A stretch of 64,000 nucleotides of DNA, from NCBI GenBank assembly GCA_944739405.2, contig OX123182.2, positions 21,277,326 through 21,341,325 of the forward strand, in the 5' to 3' direction. Every line of letters starts with the position of its first letter. The first letter of the stretch is position 1. This document shows, piece after piece, positions 8,330 through 18,708 of this stretch. Both the position numbers and the translations under genes were made by a program. Source of the stretch: Euclidia mi (taxonomy: Eukaryota > Arthropoda > Insecta > Lepidoptera > Erebidae). The notes beneath the pieces were generated by a model, which saw nothing but the letters and a program-made list of their open reading frames with translations, did not search any database and had not been told where the DNA came from.

Positions 8330-10390
8330 CAGTGGCGTAGCATGAGGGGGGGCCGGGGGGGCCATGGCCCCGGGCGGCATAATTAAGGGGGCGGCAAAAG
8401 ACGCCGCGAAAAAGAAACTAATTTTTAAATACTTGGCGCGCGCACTGACATGATCCCAGTAGGATCGCGTAGTCTCTGTTGCGGTGCGGGCGCTGTAGAA
8501 AGAACAATCGGAAACAAAATTATCATGGTTTTCATTACGTGAAGACTTGCTTGTATCCGTAATTCTTGAATAGGTTGCAATATTCCGGTGATCTCATAAG
8601 TAATTAATAAATCCATATATCAGGGCCGAGCCGCTCCTGTGTGCGATGTGTGCCGCCCCTATTGCCATGGCGCAACTGGCGCACACAGGCGCCAGGACAA
8701 TAGGGGCGACACCTGCCAGATAAAATAATACAACATAATCTTTATAGTTGAATAGGGAAGAAAGCAGGTACAAGTCTCCTTAGGCAATAGTCACACCTGC
8801 GGTTTAACTATAGGCTATTTGAACTTTGACTCCAATATTTATGATATTTGCGTTAAAATCAAAGCCGATTATTTCACATACCTACCACAAAGGCCTTTTG
8901 CTACTTTTTGGACGCAACATCCCCATTTCCCGGCAGCTTCTTTATTCCCGGCCAAGGACTTGGTGGCGGATACGGCGGCGGTGCATGTGTTCTGTAAGAC
9001 TATCGGTCTACGGCAGGCTACCAAAATCAATTATACAGTATACCTTGCGTCTTACAACGAACATAATCAACGGCAAAGGAACACCTCGCCGAGCTCAAGA
9101 TAGAATTAAGTCACATAACGTGGCACATACTGGGGTTATCAGAATTCCGATTACAAGAAAATCATGTTGCATAGGTATGAGAAGACCCCCTGGGACCCTC
9201 TAATATCCTCACTTTTCGTCCATCGAGGCAGCACGTTTCTAAACTTTAACCGGGCCTTTTCTTAATGAACTCCTTTTGTAAGAAGAAGCCAAAGAAGAAG
9301 GCAGTGGACGCCAAGACACCAGTGATGGCCAAACTGCGATAATGTGAGAAGTAAGCTGAAAGACTACATCAAGACGGACAGAAACCACATATTTAAAGCC
9401 ACCAGTGATGGTGGTGGTCAATAAGATAAACACCTGAAGCGATCACCGACGAGTACGAGGCGCTCTTAATATAAACCTCAGAACTGAAAGGGCCCAGTCA
9501 ATGAAGCCTCCTCTCAGACTTATATTGCTCCTCCCAACGACAGCATTAAGCAGAAGACGGCCACAGTGGTCACGGTACTAGTAGATTCGTCTCGAAAGAT
9601 CTGCTCCGCATAGAGAAAAAACAAGTTGTCTAAACTGCCAGCCGAAACTCTCGAGCTGTTGAGGAAAAGACGCGAGATGCCATCCTGTCGGCTGTCTTCG
9701 CCGGAGGGACAGGCTGTAAAATGAAAAATACGAAATCTTACGCAACGAGACCTACGATGCATTAACACTCGGGCCAACGAGGCTGCGATCGAGAAAACCC
9801 GGGGATCATAAGTCTTCGCTCTGCAGTTGAGGCGACACAATCAAACGACACTACAATCGCGGATGACCGCATCGTGAACTCAAAGTTCGTGATTCTCGAA
9901 GACGTTGAAAGGTTTTATCGACACTTGTTTACCTCGCGGATTGCTCGCGGGCAGACCGACGAACACAGTGCCCTACTGACGCACCACTACACTGAAGCCG
10001 TCCCGAATGTCGAACAGAGTGAGGTGTGGTCGGCTCTTACAAACAACAAAGCATCTAGTGATGACGGGAATTCATCGGCATTTAATTTATTAAAATCCTT
10101 TAAGCCGTCTAGGCCTAGACTAAGCTATATAATTATATTGCAGCAGAGAAACGGCCGCTGCCGTGCGCAACCCATTACTTAGGTAACTCCGCTCGAGCAA
10201 GTGAGACGAATCAAATGACAACATTTCTTTTTTAACCCTTTAAGCCTTTCAGCGTGTAAAGCCAAACTAAAGGACAAACAAACATACTAAAACCCGAAAA
10301 ACGTTATACTTTTGCAGAAACATTGGGATAAAAAGGGGGCGGCGAATTGCCGAACGGCCCCGGGCGGCAGAAACCCACGCTACGCCACTT
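8330..10390. mobile_element. hAT-type DNA element (2061 bp) inserted in the LINE
   Basis: It starts CAGTGGCGTAGC and ends GCTACGCCACTT (11 of 12 terminal bases match as an inverted repeat) and is flanked by a perfect 8-bp duplication GGCTAATG (8322-8329 and 10391-10398). Subterminal GC-rich blocks (GGCCCCGGGCGGC) occur near both ends. No transposase is recognisable. The interior instead holds a decayed RTE-type LINE on the plus strand, so this is a non-autonomous hAT carrying another element. Confidence 0.92.
8990..10120 (+). pseudogene. decayed RTE-type LINE (endonuclease to early RT) inside the hAT
   Basis: Plus-strand fragments in changing frames match RTE LINEs. Around 9085-9140 is HLAELKIELSHITWHILGLS (start of the apurinic endonuclease). 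Near 9260-9300 is NSFCKKKPKKK (end of the endonuclease). At 9874-10080 is an open piece with VILEDVERFYRHLFTSR and NNKASSDDG (linker and first RT block). Order and strand are as in an intact element, with stops and frame changes throughout. Confidence 0.7.
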
Positions 10391-10398
10391 GGCTAATG

Positions 10399-10690
10399 TT
10401 GTCGCATCCCACAGCATTAGACCTTATGGAGAGGATTATCTTTTTGATCTCGGCCGGACACTCTGGAGATAAGTAAAAAGATTCTATTTTGGGTTAAGGT
10501 AACCCGGCTAAATATTTGACAGTGAGACTCGTAGTTTGGTGATTCAGTGAATCAGAAGATATGAAATGTTTGTTTATATCATCCAAACTAAGAGTCCCAT
10601 GGTAGTCAAAGCTCCGCTGTTTGTAGTTATTATGTGGTTCAATATGTGCTCTTTTGCTCTGAACACTCTTCAATATAAAGCCGTTAAGCT
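10399..10690 (-). pseudogene. LINE reverse transcriptase, N-terminal part
   Basis: Minus-strand reading to the right of the hAT insertion gives ECPAEIKKIILSIRSNAVGC and, upstream, LSLDDINKHFISSDSLNHQT, typical of the start of the RT domain in CR1/Jockey-like LINEs. It joins across the hAT TSD to the RT part at 6834-8321. Similarity fades at about 10690, taken as the 5' truncation point. Confidence 0.7.
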
Positions 10691-10699
10691 AACAAATAC

Positions 10700-11330
10700 T
10701 AAGATTGCGACTCCAAAAACATAGACTAGCTTTCACCGTTTGCGTCGGTTCCTTCCTTGCTTTTAAGCTAAGTACAGTCAGCTGCAAAAGTCGCTACACA
10801 TTTCACCGGGTTTAGATTATACATACGAGTAGTACATGACAATAGACAAGAGAGTTATGAGCCCACTCAGGTATACCTCCAAAACATGTTTTTGTTAATA
10901 CCTTAGCAGAAGTTAGTTGACTGAGTACTCAACATAACTTCCACTTTTTTTTAAATAATAACTAATATTGGTGTAAACTAAATTAAAAAAAAGCAAAATT
11001 CGTGAATGTACAAAAGTCGCTACACCTCAAAAGCTTTACCTGGACTTTTATTAAACGGTCCTCACGGAACATACATCGATTTTAAACTTTTGCTATGTGT
11101 ATACCTACCTCATAAAAAATAATTTAGTGGATCATAATCGTGGCAAATTTATTTATTTATTTATTACACAATTTATTGTACACTTATACAAATATTTCAA
11201 AGAAATTTACATATGTAAGATACAGTACTAGCCTTAACGCTAAAAGCAATTTCTACCAGGCAACCTTTGGATGGAGATATTATTTGTAGGACAGAAATGG
11301 TATTAACTTATTAAAGGCATAAATACCTAA
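10700..11330. other. unrecognised, with a short direct repeat
   Basis: CAAAAGTCGCTACAC occurs at about 10785 and again at about 11012, about 230 bp apart in direct orientation. This may be part of a small DNA element, but no matching inverted end was found. AT-rich sequence with ATTTATTTATTTATT at about 11150 follows. Confidence 0.35.
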
Positions 11331-11535
11331 CCAGATAGCAGACAAACTTGCGGCAAGTTTGTTTTTTCTTTGATTCTAACTTGCCGCGTCAAATATGACG
11401 AGGCAAGTTTGTGACAATATAGCTGCAATATTGTTAAGTCAAATATGAAGTTTCAAGTTTGCGATAATATTGCTCAAATATTGTTATGACAAATATGATA
11501 TTTCAAGTCTCAGGCAAGCTTGATGCAAACTTCAC
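11331..11535. repeat. CAAGTTTG-rich terminal region (left)
   Basis: Repeats of GCAAGTTTG, TTTCAAGT and CAAATATGA alternate with CAATATTGTTA. The same motif vocabulary recurs at 18355-18650 in inverted context, which supports a common element. Confidence 0.6.
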
Positions 11536-11771
11536 CGCTACTATGATGCGCGCGCGATACTCGCGCCTCTTACTTCGCTGTCTCCCTCTAACATCTGTTC
11601 GACTTTTCGCACGGAGCGGCTGCCATCTTGATTCTTGTTTTGTTGTGAATTTGGTTGTAGAGGCGGTTTTGATAAAAAGGTAAAAAGTATTATTAAGCAT
11701 GATTTTGCATATTGGATTGATTCTATGAATTCAGTGAAATAAAGTGTTTATGTGAATGCGTGAGAATTGCA

Positions 11772-11869
11772 ATGCATTACAAAATCTGTGAAATATGTGG
11801 TACGAGATGTGGCCGGTCAGATGGACAAAAGCGAAATTTCATGGCTAAATTTCCTTTAGACGAGGACAG
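11772..11869 (+). CDS. THAP-like zinc-finger first exon (partial gene)
   Basis: From the ATG at 11772 the exon encodes about 32 residues containing KICEICGTRCGR and MAKFPLDEDR. The paired Cys and the FPLDEDR block fit the start of a THAP domain, a C2CH DNA-binding finger found in P-element, Kolobok and related transposases and in some host proteins. It ends at a good splice donor, CAG|GTAAG at 11869/11870. No downstream exon completing the C2CH ligands was found in the 7 kb that follow. It is either an orphan exon of an old transposon or part of an unseen gene. Confidence 0.5.
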
Positions 11870-12506
11870 GTAAGCATTAAACCTAACAGTATTCTCATAC
11901 AATCTGGAATAAAAAGTCCATGTTTAATGTTGTTTATAGCCTCATAGGGTTTTAGATGATGTACCTGTCTAGTTGGTTAACCTCAAAAATTTACTGTCTT
12001 AGTGATATTGCACACGTATTACCTATTATTTTAGTCTAAAATTCAATTCAATTATTGCCACTCTGTCTTTTCTTCATATTTTAATAACACGATTTAGATT
12101 TACTTCATATTTTATCTATATAACGCTAAGTAAGCCAAAACAAAGAAGGTTGGAGTGTAGTTAAGGGTGTGCTAGGGGATTGGGACTTAGAAAAATTTCG
12201 GCGAAAAATTTCAAAATCATAATATTGACTGTTTTTTTATTTCATTGCTTAGAATGGCTAAAAACAAAGATTTTTTGATCTTGACAATTTTAATCCGTCA
12301 AAATCGTCTTGAAAATGGGCGCGTTACAATAGCGACCGACAATTAAAAAAAATTTGATGAAAATTTTTGAAATCGATGGTTTTGAGATTTTTTTGATTTT
12401 ATTGTATAGAAAAACTAAAAGTAAAAGCTTTTTTGTCGTGATGTTTTTTTCCACCGACCAAGGGTTCAGCCTCAAATCGTCTTTATGTCGGCACGTTACT
12501 GGTTAC

Positions 12507-12770
12507 TAAGTAGGTAGGATAGCGGTGTCTTTTTACTTGACGGAGCCCCGTTACAAGGAACCTAACACAACCTATTAAGTTTCCCGAGTGGACGAGATTC
12601 ATAAATCAGCCGATCGTAATATACGACTTGAAGCAGGTCGACATCAGTGTCGTCAACTTATTAGGTTATGTAAGGTTTCCTTGTGACCCTGTAAAATAAG
12701 TAAAATAGGTGCCCTGCTTCGCAGGGCTCCGTCAACTTAACTTAAAAGATATCGCCGCCCTATCTACTTA
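12507..12770. mobile_element. MITE-like element (264 bp)
   Basis: Left end TAAGTAGGTAGGATAGCGG and right end CCGCCCTATCTACTTA are inverted repeats, continuing inward to ACTTGACGGAGCCC and GGGCTCCGTCAAC. No coding capacity. The target-site duplication is not clear. Confidence 0.65.
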
Positions 12771-12772
12771 TT

Positions 12773-12910
12773 CCCCGATAATATCCCGATAAGCGGCAAT
12801 AGGCTCGCCACCTATTACGTGGGATCAAAACACTGGCGAAAAGTGGGCGTTTAATATGCCTCTGCCTACCCCTTCGGGGAAACAGGCGTGAGTCTATGTA
12901 TGTATGTATA
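12773..12910 (+). mobile_element. 5'-truncated SINE with perfect 12-bp TSD
   Basis: It contains GGCAATAGGCTCGCC, TGCCTACCCCTTCGGGGA and a TATGTATGTATGTA tail, the 3' body of the SINE family also seen at 17177 and 56310. It is flanked by TATCTACTTATT at 12761-12772 and 12911-12922. It inserted at the right end of the MITE and duplicated its last bases, so the SINE is younger. Confidence 0.88.
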
Positions 12911-13423
12911 TATCTACTTATTGGTACCTAGTCCTACTTAGTAAGCGACGACAGACGACGACGATTTGACGCTGAATCCTTGGTCAGAGGAAAAAACATC
13001 AGGATAAAAAATCTTTTATTTTTAGTTGTTCTATACAATAATAGCAAAAAAATCACATATAAATCGATTTCGAAATTTTTCTTCAAAAATTTTCTTAGTG
13101 TCGAACGCTACCAATAGAATAGAATGTGAACCCTTGATCGGAGAAAAAAAATGTCACGAGCAAAAAGCCTTTAGTATTAGTCGTTATATACAATTCAAAC
13201 AAAAAATAATAAATATGTTGTACTTTTGATAGAAGAAATATTTTATTCGAATCTCCATAACCCTTAAAACTTAACACGTAATAACTATATCATAAGTTCA
13301 TAACAATAGGTAGGACAAACGGATTGGAGTACAAATGGGAACCTGCGTCAGCTATTGTTGCAGATAAGTAACTGCAATGCTGGTATTCGCGCAGGACCAG
13401 ATGATATACCTATAATAATTATA

Positions 13424-15344
13424 GGGTCGTTTCGCCTGTTCGCGTCCATCGCCCTATTCACGTCCATTTTACGGACCTTCCTTTAAAATTCTCGAAAATA
13501 AGTATACTAACACACTAATAAAATGAAAAGTCAGTACCGCCAATACCTCAACGTATAAGAGACACGCACAAATAGACAAAAGTTCCGTGCGCCCAGCTAA
13601 TCCTGTTTAAAAAAATTAGTTAATCTCGGTTGTTCAACAAAAAAGTGCAGATGCGTGGGATATAAATAAAAAAATAGTGTGCAGCGGCGTGTTTGACGGT
13701 AAGTATTTTATTATTTTATGTGAATTTTAGGATACATAGCTGTTTCTAGACATTAATAATGAAAAAACGAATAGTATGAATTATGAATTAGCTTGTTTTT
13801 TTTTAGTTAACAATTAAAATAAGGTGGACGTGAATTACAACACCGAATTTATAAAACTGCCACTTTGCGTCCACAATGGACGCAAACTCGTCCATTTATG
13901 ATTTCTTTAGTTGTTTATTTTTATGTGATAATTAGTGATCGGATAATCGGATGCATATTTACCTAAAGTTGAGGTGTTGGCTAGTATGGAATGCACTTTT
14001 GAATCGAAAAGAATCGACAAATTTCATTTTTTTATTATAGAATAAAATCGGGTGTAGGTAAATTTACTTATTTTAAATTTTGTACCAAAAAACAGCTCTA
14101 AAATAATAAAATCCTCTTAATGTTCTTCAATTTTCAAAACATTTATCTCAAACGAATAATAAATAAGAATTACAAAGAAAAACCATTCAATCTCTTAATA
14201 GGTAATTATTAACTTAGATACAACAGCACCCACTGCCTACCATTCCTCTTACACTCAACATACTCATTAATTGATGGGGAGCTTAAAATTTACTTCAAGT
14301 AAATACACATTAATAATTATGTATTAATAAATATGGAGACCAGTTTCTTTTTAAATAAAATTGGGCAAGTGCGAGTCGGACTCGCGCACGAAGGGTTCCG
14401 TAACATCATCTATAAAAGAAAATCACGTTCGTTGTATGTATACTTAAATACTTTATAAGTTTCTACCTGTTTATTAAGATCGAGTAAAAAATTCCTTAAA
14501 AATTACGTTTGTTGTATGGGAGCCCCCCTTTTTTATTTACTTTTTTTATTTAATTATTTATTTTGAAAGGTAATATACACAACTACATATTCTGTAAAAA
14601 ATTATAGCGTCTACCTGTTACAGTTAGTTATTTTGAGCAAAAAATACGAAAAATACACGTTTTTTGTATGGGACCCCCGCTTAATTTTTTTTATTTTTTT
14701 AAATTTTAGTTTTTGTTGTTATAGCGGCAACCGAAATACATAATTTCTGAAAATTTCAGCTTTCTAGCTATCACGGTTTATGAGATACAGCCTGGTGACA
14801 GACAGACAGACGGACAGACAGCAGAGTATTAGTGAAAAATTATGCTATTCCGAAGACCACAATATTGGACAACATGTATTGTTATTTTTTTTATCTTTGA
14901 TTTTAAGTTCCATAGATGTTGAGAACAATAAATAGTAATTTATAGTTTCTTTAGTGTGATTTAATAATGATAATAATGTTGATTTTTTTATAACTTTAAT
15001 CTTAAATGTAGAAATTGTTAAAAGCCAATCTTTCTTTAGACTGTCTTAACAATATCACCCTTATATTCCTTCTCTAAGCTGGTGGACGCGAAATGGTCCA
15101 CAGGTGGACGCAATTAGGATTTTCTGGACGCAAACTGGGTAAAATGCCAAATCTTGAAGTTTGTCTATTTAAAAGAAAAACACAACAAGTTTCAAACATA
15201 ACTGAAAGTTAATATTAAAATAGACTATATTTATAATGAACGCATTACAGAAATTTTTCATTGAATCAATTTGCTGGAACATTTTTATTTTCTCCTTCAA
15301 ACTTGCCTACTGCACTAAATGGACGCGAACAGGCGAAATGACCC
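13424..15344. mobile_element. 1.9-kb TIR element with TA flanks
   Basis: Left end GGGTCGTTTCGCCTGTTCGC and right end GCGAACAGGCGAAATGACCC form a TIR of about 26 bp with one mismatch. Both ends are bordered by TA (13422-13423 and 15345-15346), consistent with a TA duplication. The subterminal regions repeat TGGACGCAAA/GTCCATTT motifs several times. There is no ORF of note, so it is non-autonomous. The superfamily is not assigned; TA duplication suggests Tc1/mariner-like, but the terminal GGG is not typical. Confidence 0.8.
14361..14835 (+). mobile_element. copy of a widespread insect repeat (GTGCGAGTCGGACTCGC family), truncated
   Basis: It begins GGGCAAGTGCGAGTCGGACT with a hairpin (GTGCGAGTC...GACTCGCGCAC), runs through CGTTCGTTGTATG and ends in a run of GACAGACAGACGGACAG before similarity stops. 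The fuller copy at 25777 shows that its 3' end is missing here. Its class is unknown to me. It is nested inside the 1.9-kb TIR element. Confidence 0.65.
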
Positions 15345-17040
15345 TACGTATATACTTAAATAATAAATATTTTAAATAAAATGCTATTTAAATGTTAATT
15401 AAAATATATACGACAATATATATAATATATACACATTTATATTATTTATGTAAATAAATAAATATAAATTATATGTACTAAAAACTTTAGTTGACATATT
15501 GTTGTTTATCATTTCAGACAGGCAATCATAACACATTTATAGTGCGTTGCCGAACGCCCCCGGCCTATTGTCATTACTTTAATTATTATTCTGTCAAAAG
15601 TGTCAGCTGTCAAGCAAGATACCATTGCGTTAGCCGGCTGAAGCCGGTACTTAATAATCAATACATTCATAAAATAAAACAAGGCAACGTTGCGCTCGCG
15701 CTGTTGAGTGTACGTAATAAACAAGACAAGAGAATAAGTAACATTGACAGCCATATGAAATTCCTTCCACCCAATGAGTGGCGTACAGGTAGGTGAAGGT
15801 GCCGCACACAATTGGCTCATCAAGTTATCATACATTATATTTGGCTGTCTCGCCAAAATTTTTGCGCTTAAAACCCAAGAAACCGCCGGCGGTCGCTCAC
15901 TTACATTCAAGAAAATACCTTAAATTCACACGGTTAGAGACGACTTTTCTATGAACAATGTTAGTGCATTCCGTTATTTGATAAATTTTCTACATTCTGA
16001 GCATAAAATATTGTATAATCTGTGCATCCACAGTTTAGCTTTGACAGTCGAAAAATTTGCATCGCGCACGCTTCACGCGCAGTTCCGTGATTTGTTTGTG
16101 TTATTGTTTTTTTGTGTATTTTACGTAAGTAAGTAGTGTTTCTTATTAGAAAACTGTTTTTTAACTTATTAGAAGTGTTTTTATGTAACTGGTTGAATGA
16201 AATACATCGTAATATGGCACGAAAAAGTTTGCGAAAAAGTTTGTTATTATGTGACTGATTGCGAAGTGATTTGTCATGGTTGTGAAGTTTGAATCTGTAA
16301 AAACAATATAAATATTTGACTAAACACTTTATTTTGATGCCTGACAGAAAGAAAATTTAATAATGATTCCAATATAGTTATTGAATTAAAAAATATGGCT
16401 TGGTTGTAGAGTTATTACATAATATATTTTGTACAACGCATTTTTTTCGACGCCATCACATCTATTAAGGCGCAGGGGCGCAAGGGCTGTCAAAATCGTG
16501 TCAAAAAATTTTAACTGGGCTGAAAGGTTGGTCGATTTTTGTTTGTTTAATAAAATTTGCCTATACTTATTTTTGACTGACTCAGAATGCTAATGTTATT
16601 AATGATTTTCCAACAATTCTGAATGCAATCATATCATAACTTCAGTTTTTAGTAATATTTTTGTAGGTTTTTTTTCGCAAAAGTTCCAGAACAAAAGTTG
16701 TTCATAATAATGAATATAACCACCCCCTAAGAGGTTAACGGAGTTTTACAAATAACCCTGTATATCCTGTTTAGTACAAATATTTCTGTGATTTAGATAT
16801 AATATCTAATCTGAGAAATTTGTGTTTTGTTTGTAATATGTCCTGTAACTTAAAATTTTACTACTACACATTTGTATGGAACATTTTAGCTGATTAGTTC
16901 AGCTAAAATGTTCCATATAAATGTGTGTTTTGTACAGTTTCAAGAAACACTTTTAAGTTTGTGATTTTTTTATTACAATAAAGACAAAGTAAGTCTATAC
17001 TATGTTGTGGCATTTTCGATGACCCCTGGGAATACGTCTT
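15345..17040. other. unrecognised stretch with overlapping small ORFs and a hairpin
   Basis: ORFs at 15491-15796 (+) and 15509-15910 (-) lie over the same bases and have no recognisable motif. The CCGGCTGAAGCCGG palindrome at about 15640 and GCGCTCGCGCTGTTG nearby suggest repeat rather than coding sequence. No other feature was found except the hairpin at 16867-16925. Confidence 0.35.
16867..16925. repeat. 27-bp inverted repeat with 5-nt loop
   Basis: The arms at 16867-16893 and 16899-16925 pair with one mismatch, around the loop TTAGT. The inner arm is GGAACATTTTAGCTGA and its complement. Confidence 0.9.
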
Positions 17041-17087
17041 AAGGCCGGCGCGCACTGACGTCGCGGCATGGCAAAGGATTTTATTAC

Positions 17088-17176
17088 TGATCAAGTCATT
17101 TTTATTCTTATTTCTATGAGTTTAGAATTCATTGATCAAGTCATTTTTATTCTTATTTTATGAGTTTAGAATTCAT
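17088..17176 (+). repeat. 45-bp tandem duplication
   Basis: TGATCAAGTCATTTTTATTC starts at 17088 and again at 17133; the units differ by one missing C. The second unit's end was used as the SINE target. Confidence 0.9.
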
Positions 17177-17446
17177 AACATAACATATCTTCACGCCTTT
17201 TATCCCCGAAGGGGTAGGCAAAGGTGTATTACACTCCCACACTTCGCCAGATATGTTTCGGTCCCAATGTAATAGGGGGCGAGCCTATTGCCATCTACCG
17301 GGCACATTATTAAGCGAGCGATAATTAACATTTTTAATACACACATAACTTCGAAAAGTCAGAGGTGTGTGCCCTAGGTACCTGGGGATCGAACCCGAGA
17401 CCAACGTCTCGGCAGTCCGTTACGTACACCACTGGGCTACTGCCGC
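17177..17446 (-). mobile_element. full-length tRNA-derived SINE with 12-bp TSD
   Basis: On the minus strand the head has a perfect A box TAGCCCAGTGG and a B box GGTTCGATCCC. These are followed by the body GGCAATAGGCTCGCC, TGCCTACCCCTTCGGGGA and a GTTATGTTATG tail. TTTAGAATTCAT flanks it at 17165-17176 and 17447-17458. The internal pol III promoter means the RNA would start at about 17446. This is the best-preserved copy of the family in the window. Confidence 0.92.
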
Positions 17447-18270
17447 TTTAGAATTCATATTACTTTATTTCGATACAATCGTACCGCAGTCCGCCGTGGC
17501 ACGTCATGGCATACCGCGGGACGTCGCGGCACGTCGCGGCATACTTCGGGACCCCACGGTATGCCACGGCGTCCTGCAGTGTGCCACGACGTAGTAAATC
17601 TTGTTCTCCATAAATAATGTATCTTGAATTGTTTTCTCTTCGACCTGTCAGTTTGTATTTGTCGTCCTTCATCTTCAGCAAGAAGTGCTATTGATACTAA
17701 ATAACAGTCATTTGAACGCCTCGGTATAACGCGGCATGCCGCGGCACGTCGCGTCATGCCGAAGCGTCCTTCGGGCTACCTAAACATGCCGTGCCATGCT
17801 GTGCCGTCAGTCGGCGCCGGCCTTTATGAAGCAAGTAAATGATTTATGAACTAAGTATATTTTAATGTCATATTTTTACGACATACATTATGTCAATTTA
17901 TTATAATTAGAAATTATTGACCGATTTAAAAAATAAATAGTCATGATAAAAAAATTGTGTATTTTTATTCACGTTGTTGTATTCACGAAGTCACAGCAAT
18001 AATATTTTATGTGAAGATTTACGTTTTGTGGTTTCTTAGGTTAAACATATCTGTGCAGGTTATAGGCTACAGAATACACCACAGATATTGGAAGTACGGT
18101 AGTGCATGCTACATCTAATATACTGCATACATAAGTCGAACTGTACTCAGTTTTGTTTCGGACAATATGACACTCTTTTATTATATTAATCTGTGGTCAC
18201 AGGATGGCTATTTGACCACATACTAGTCCCCAAATCGTCAGGTTTCATTAAAATCTACAATTGTAATTCC

Positions 18271-18320
18271 AGGTTAAAATTTCCAAAATGTTAAAGGTTA
18301 CATTTTGGAAATTTTAACCT
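18271..18320. repeat. perfect 20-bp inverted repeat, 10-nt loop
   Basis: AGGTTAAAATTTCCAAAATG (18271-18290) and its exact complement (18301-18320) surround TTAAAGGTTA. Confidence 0.95.
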
Positions 18321-18354
18321 AGGAGAATTATTATTACTGCCGTAGCACAGGTAG

Positions 18355-18650
18355 GGCAAGTTTGTCGTAACAAAATTGTAGGTAGTATGTCAAAACAAAC
18401 CTTAAGCAAGTTTGTTATATCGAGTTTGCACAACCTTTGCAAAACCAAACTTCATGCAAGTTTGATATATCAAGTTTGCACAACCTTTGCAAAAACAAAC
18501 TTCATGCAAGTTTGTCACCGTGAAACTAGCAAGTTTGATTTAAACTTTTTGCAAGTTTGCAAACTTGCCATGTCAAACTTGATGCAAGCTTGCTTTTATG
18601 ATGTATCAAACTTGTTGCAAGTTTGAAACAAGTTTATATTGCTATCTGGG
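18355..18650. repeat. CAAGTTTG-rich terminal region (right)
   Basis: At least ten copies of CAAGTTTG/CAAACTTG, several in the context ACAAACTTCATGCAAGTTTG, end at TGCTATCTGG. This is the counterpart of 11331-11535. Confidence 0.65.
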
Positions 18651-18659
18651 TATTAGTCT

Positions 18660-18700
18660 CTCCGTGACCACGATCGGTGCAAGACGATCGAAACGTGTGA
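18660..18700 (+). ncRNA. degenerate hammerhead-like motif (C)
   Basis: GTGACCA (18664-18670), one base, then the stem GATCG...CGATC, then GAAAC (18690-18694) and GTG. It has the same layout as the motif at 31931, including G at core position 3 and C at position 8. The base at the cleavage position is G instead of C/A/U, and helix I does not pair, so self-cleavage is unlikely. Confidence 0.35.
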
Positions 18701-18708
18701 TGATTATG

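Larger units (their letters stand above)
6525..10690 (-). mobile_element. CR1/Jockey-like LINE, 5'-truncated, split by a hAT insertion
   Basis: Reverse-transcriptase sequence lies on the minus strand from about 10690 down to about 6834, with a 3' non-coding end and a T-rich (poly-A complement) stretch at 6522-6560. A hAT element (8330-10390) interrupts it; RT reading resumes on both sides of the 8-bp duplication. No endonuclease or ORF1 is present, so the copy is 5' truncated, as is common for LINEs. Several frame changes and stops mark it as dead. Confidence 0.85.
12345..13096. repeat. inverted repeat with about 137-bp arms
   Basis: 12345-12481 and 12960-13096 are reverse complements at roughly 80 percent by eye; shared blocks include CTTGGTCGG/CCGACCAAG, TATACAATA and ATCGATTTC. 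A second, weaker repeat of the right arm follows at 13110-13210. The space between the arms holds a MITE (12507-12770) and a SINE (12773-12910). Probably the remains of a TIR element. Confidence 0.65.
17041..17824. mobile_element. MITE with GGCCGGCGC ends, carrying a SINE
   Basis: Left end AAGGCCGGCGCGCACTGACG and right end CGTCAGTCGGCGCCGGCCTT are inverted repeats. The interior is full of GCGGCATGCC/GCGGCACGTCGCGG palindromes. A 45-bp tandem duplication (17088-17176) and a SINE (17177-17446) lie inside. A GC-rich MITE of this kind is typical of lepidopteran genomes (family knowledge); the target-site duplication is unclear (TTA-like). Confidence 0.75.
11331..18650. mobile_element. candidate THAP-domain DNA element borders (old, heavily interrupted)
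   Basis: CCAGATAGCA at 11331 and TGCTATCTGG ending at 18650 form a 10-bp terminal inverted repeat, extended by AACTTG in both arms. Each end is followed inward by 200-300 bp rich in CAAGTTTG/CAAACTTG repeats. A THAP-like exon lies 440 bp inside the left end. No matching target-site duplication is evident. Most of the interior is other elements. It may be one 7.3-kb element or two separate copies of the same family, each with one end lost. Confidence 0.4.

Noticed and set aside
13330..13400. A separate element at 13330-13400
   Set aside because: Similar to 55760-55815, but no borders can be set at either place.
15491..15910. Overlapping ORFs of 101 and 133 codons on opposite strands
   Set aside because: They mirror each other over the same bases; neither shows a motif or a start context, and palindromes in the sequence explain the open frames.
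17360..17450. A genuine tRNA gene
   Set aside because: A and B boxes are perfect, but the body, tail and TSD show a SINE.
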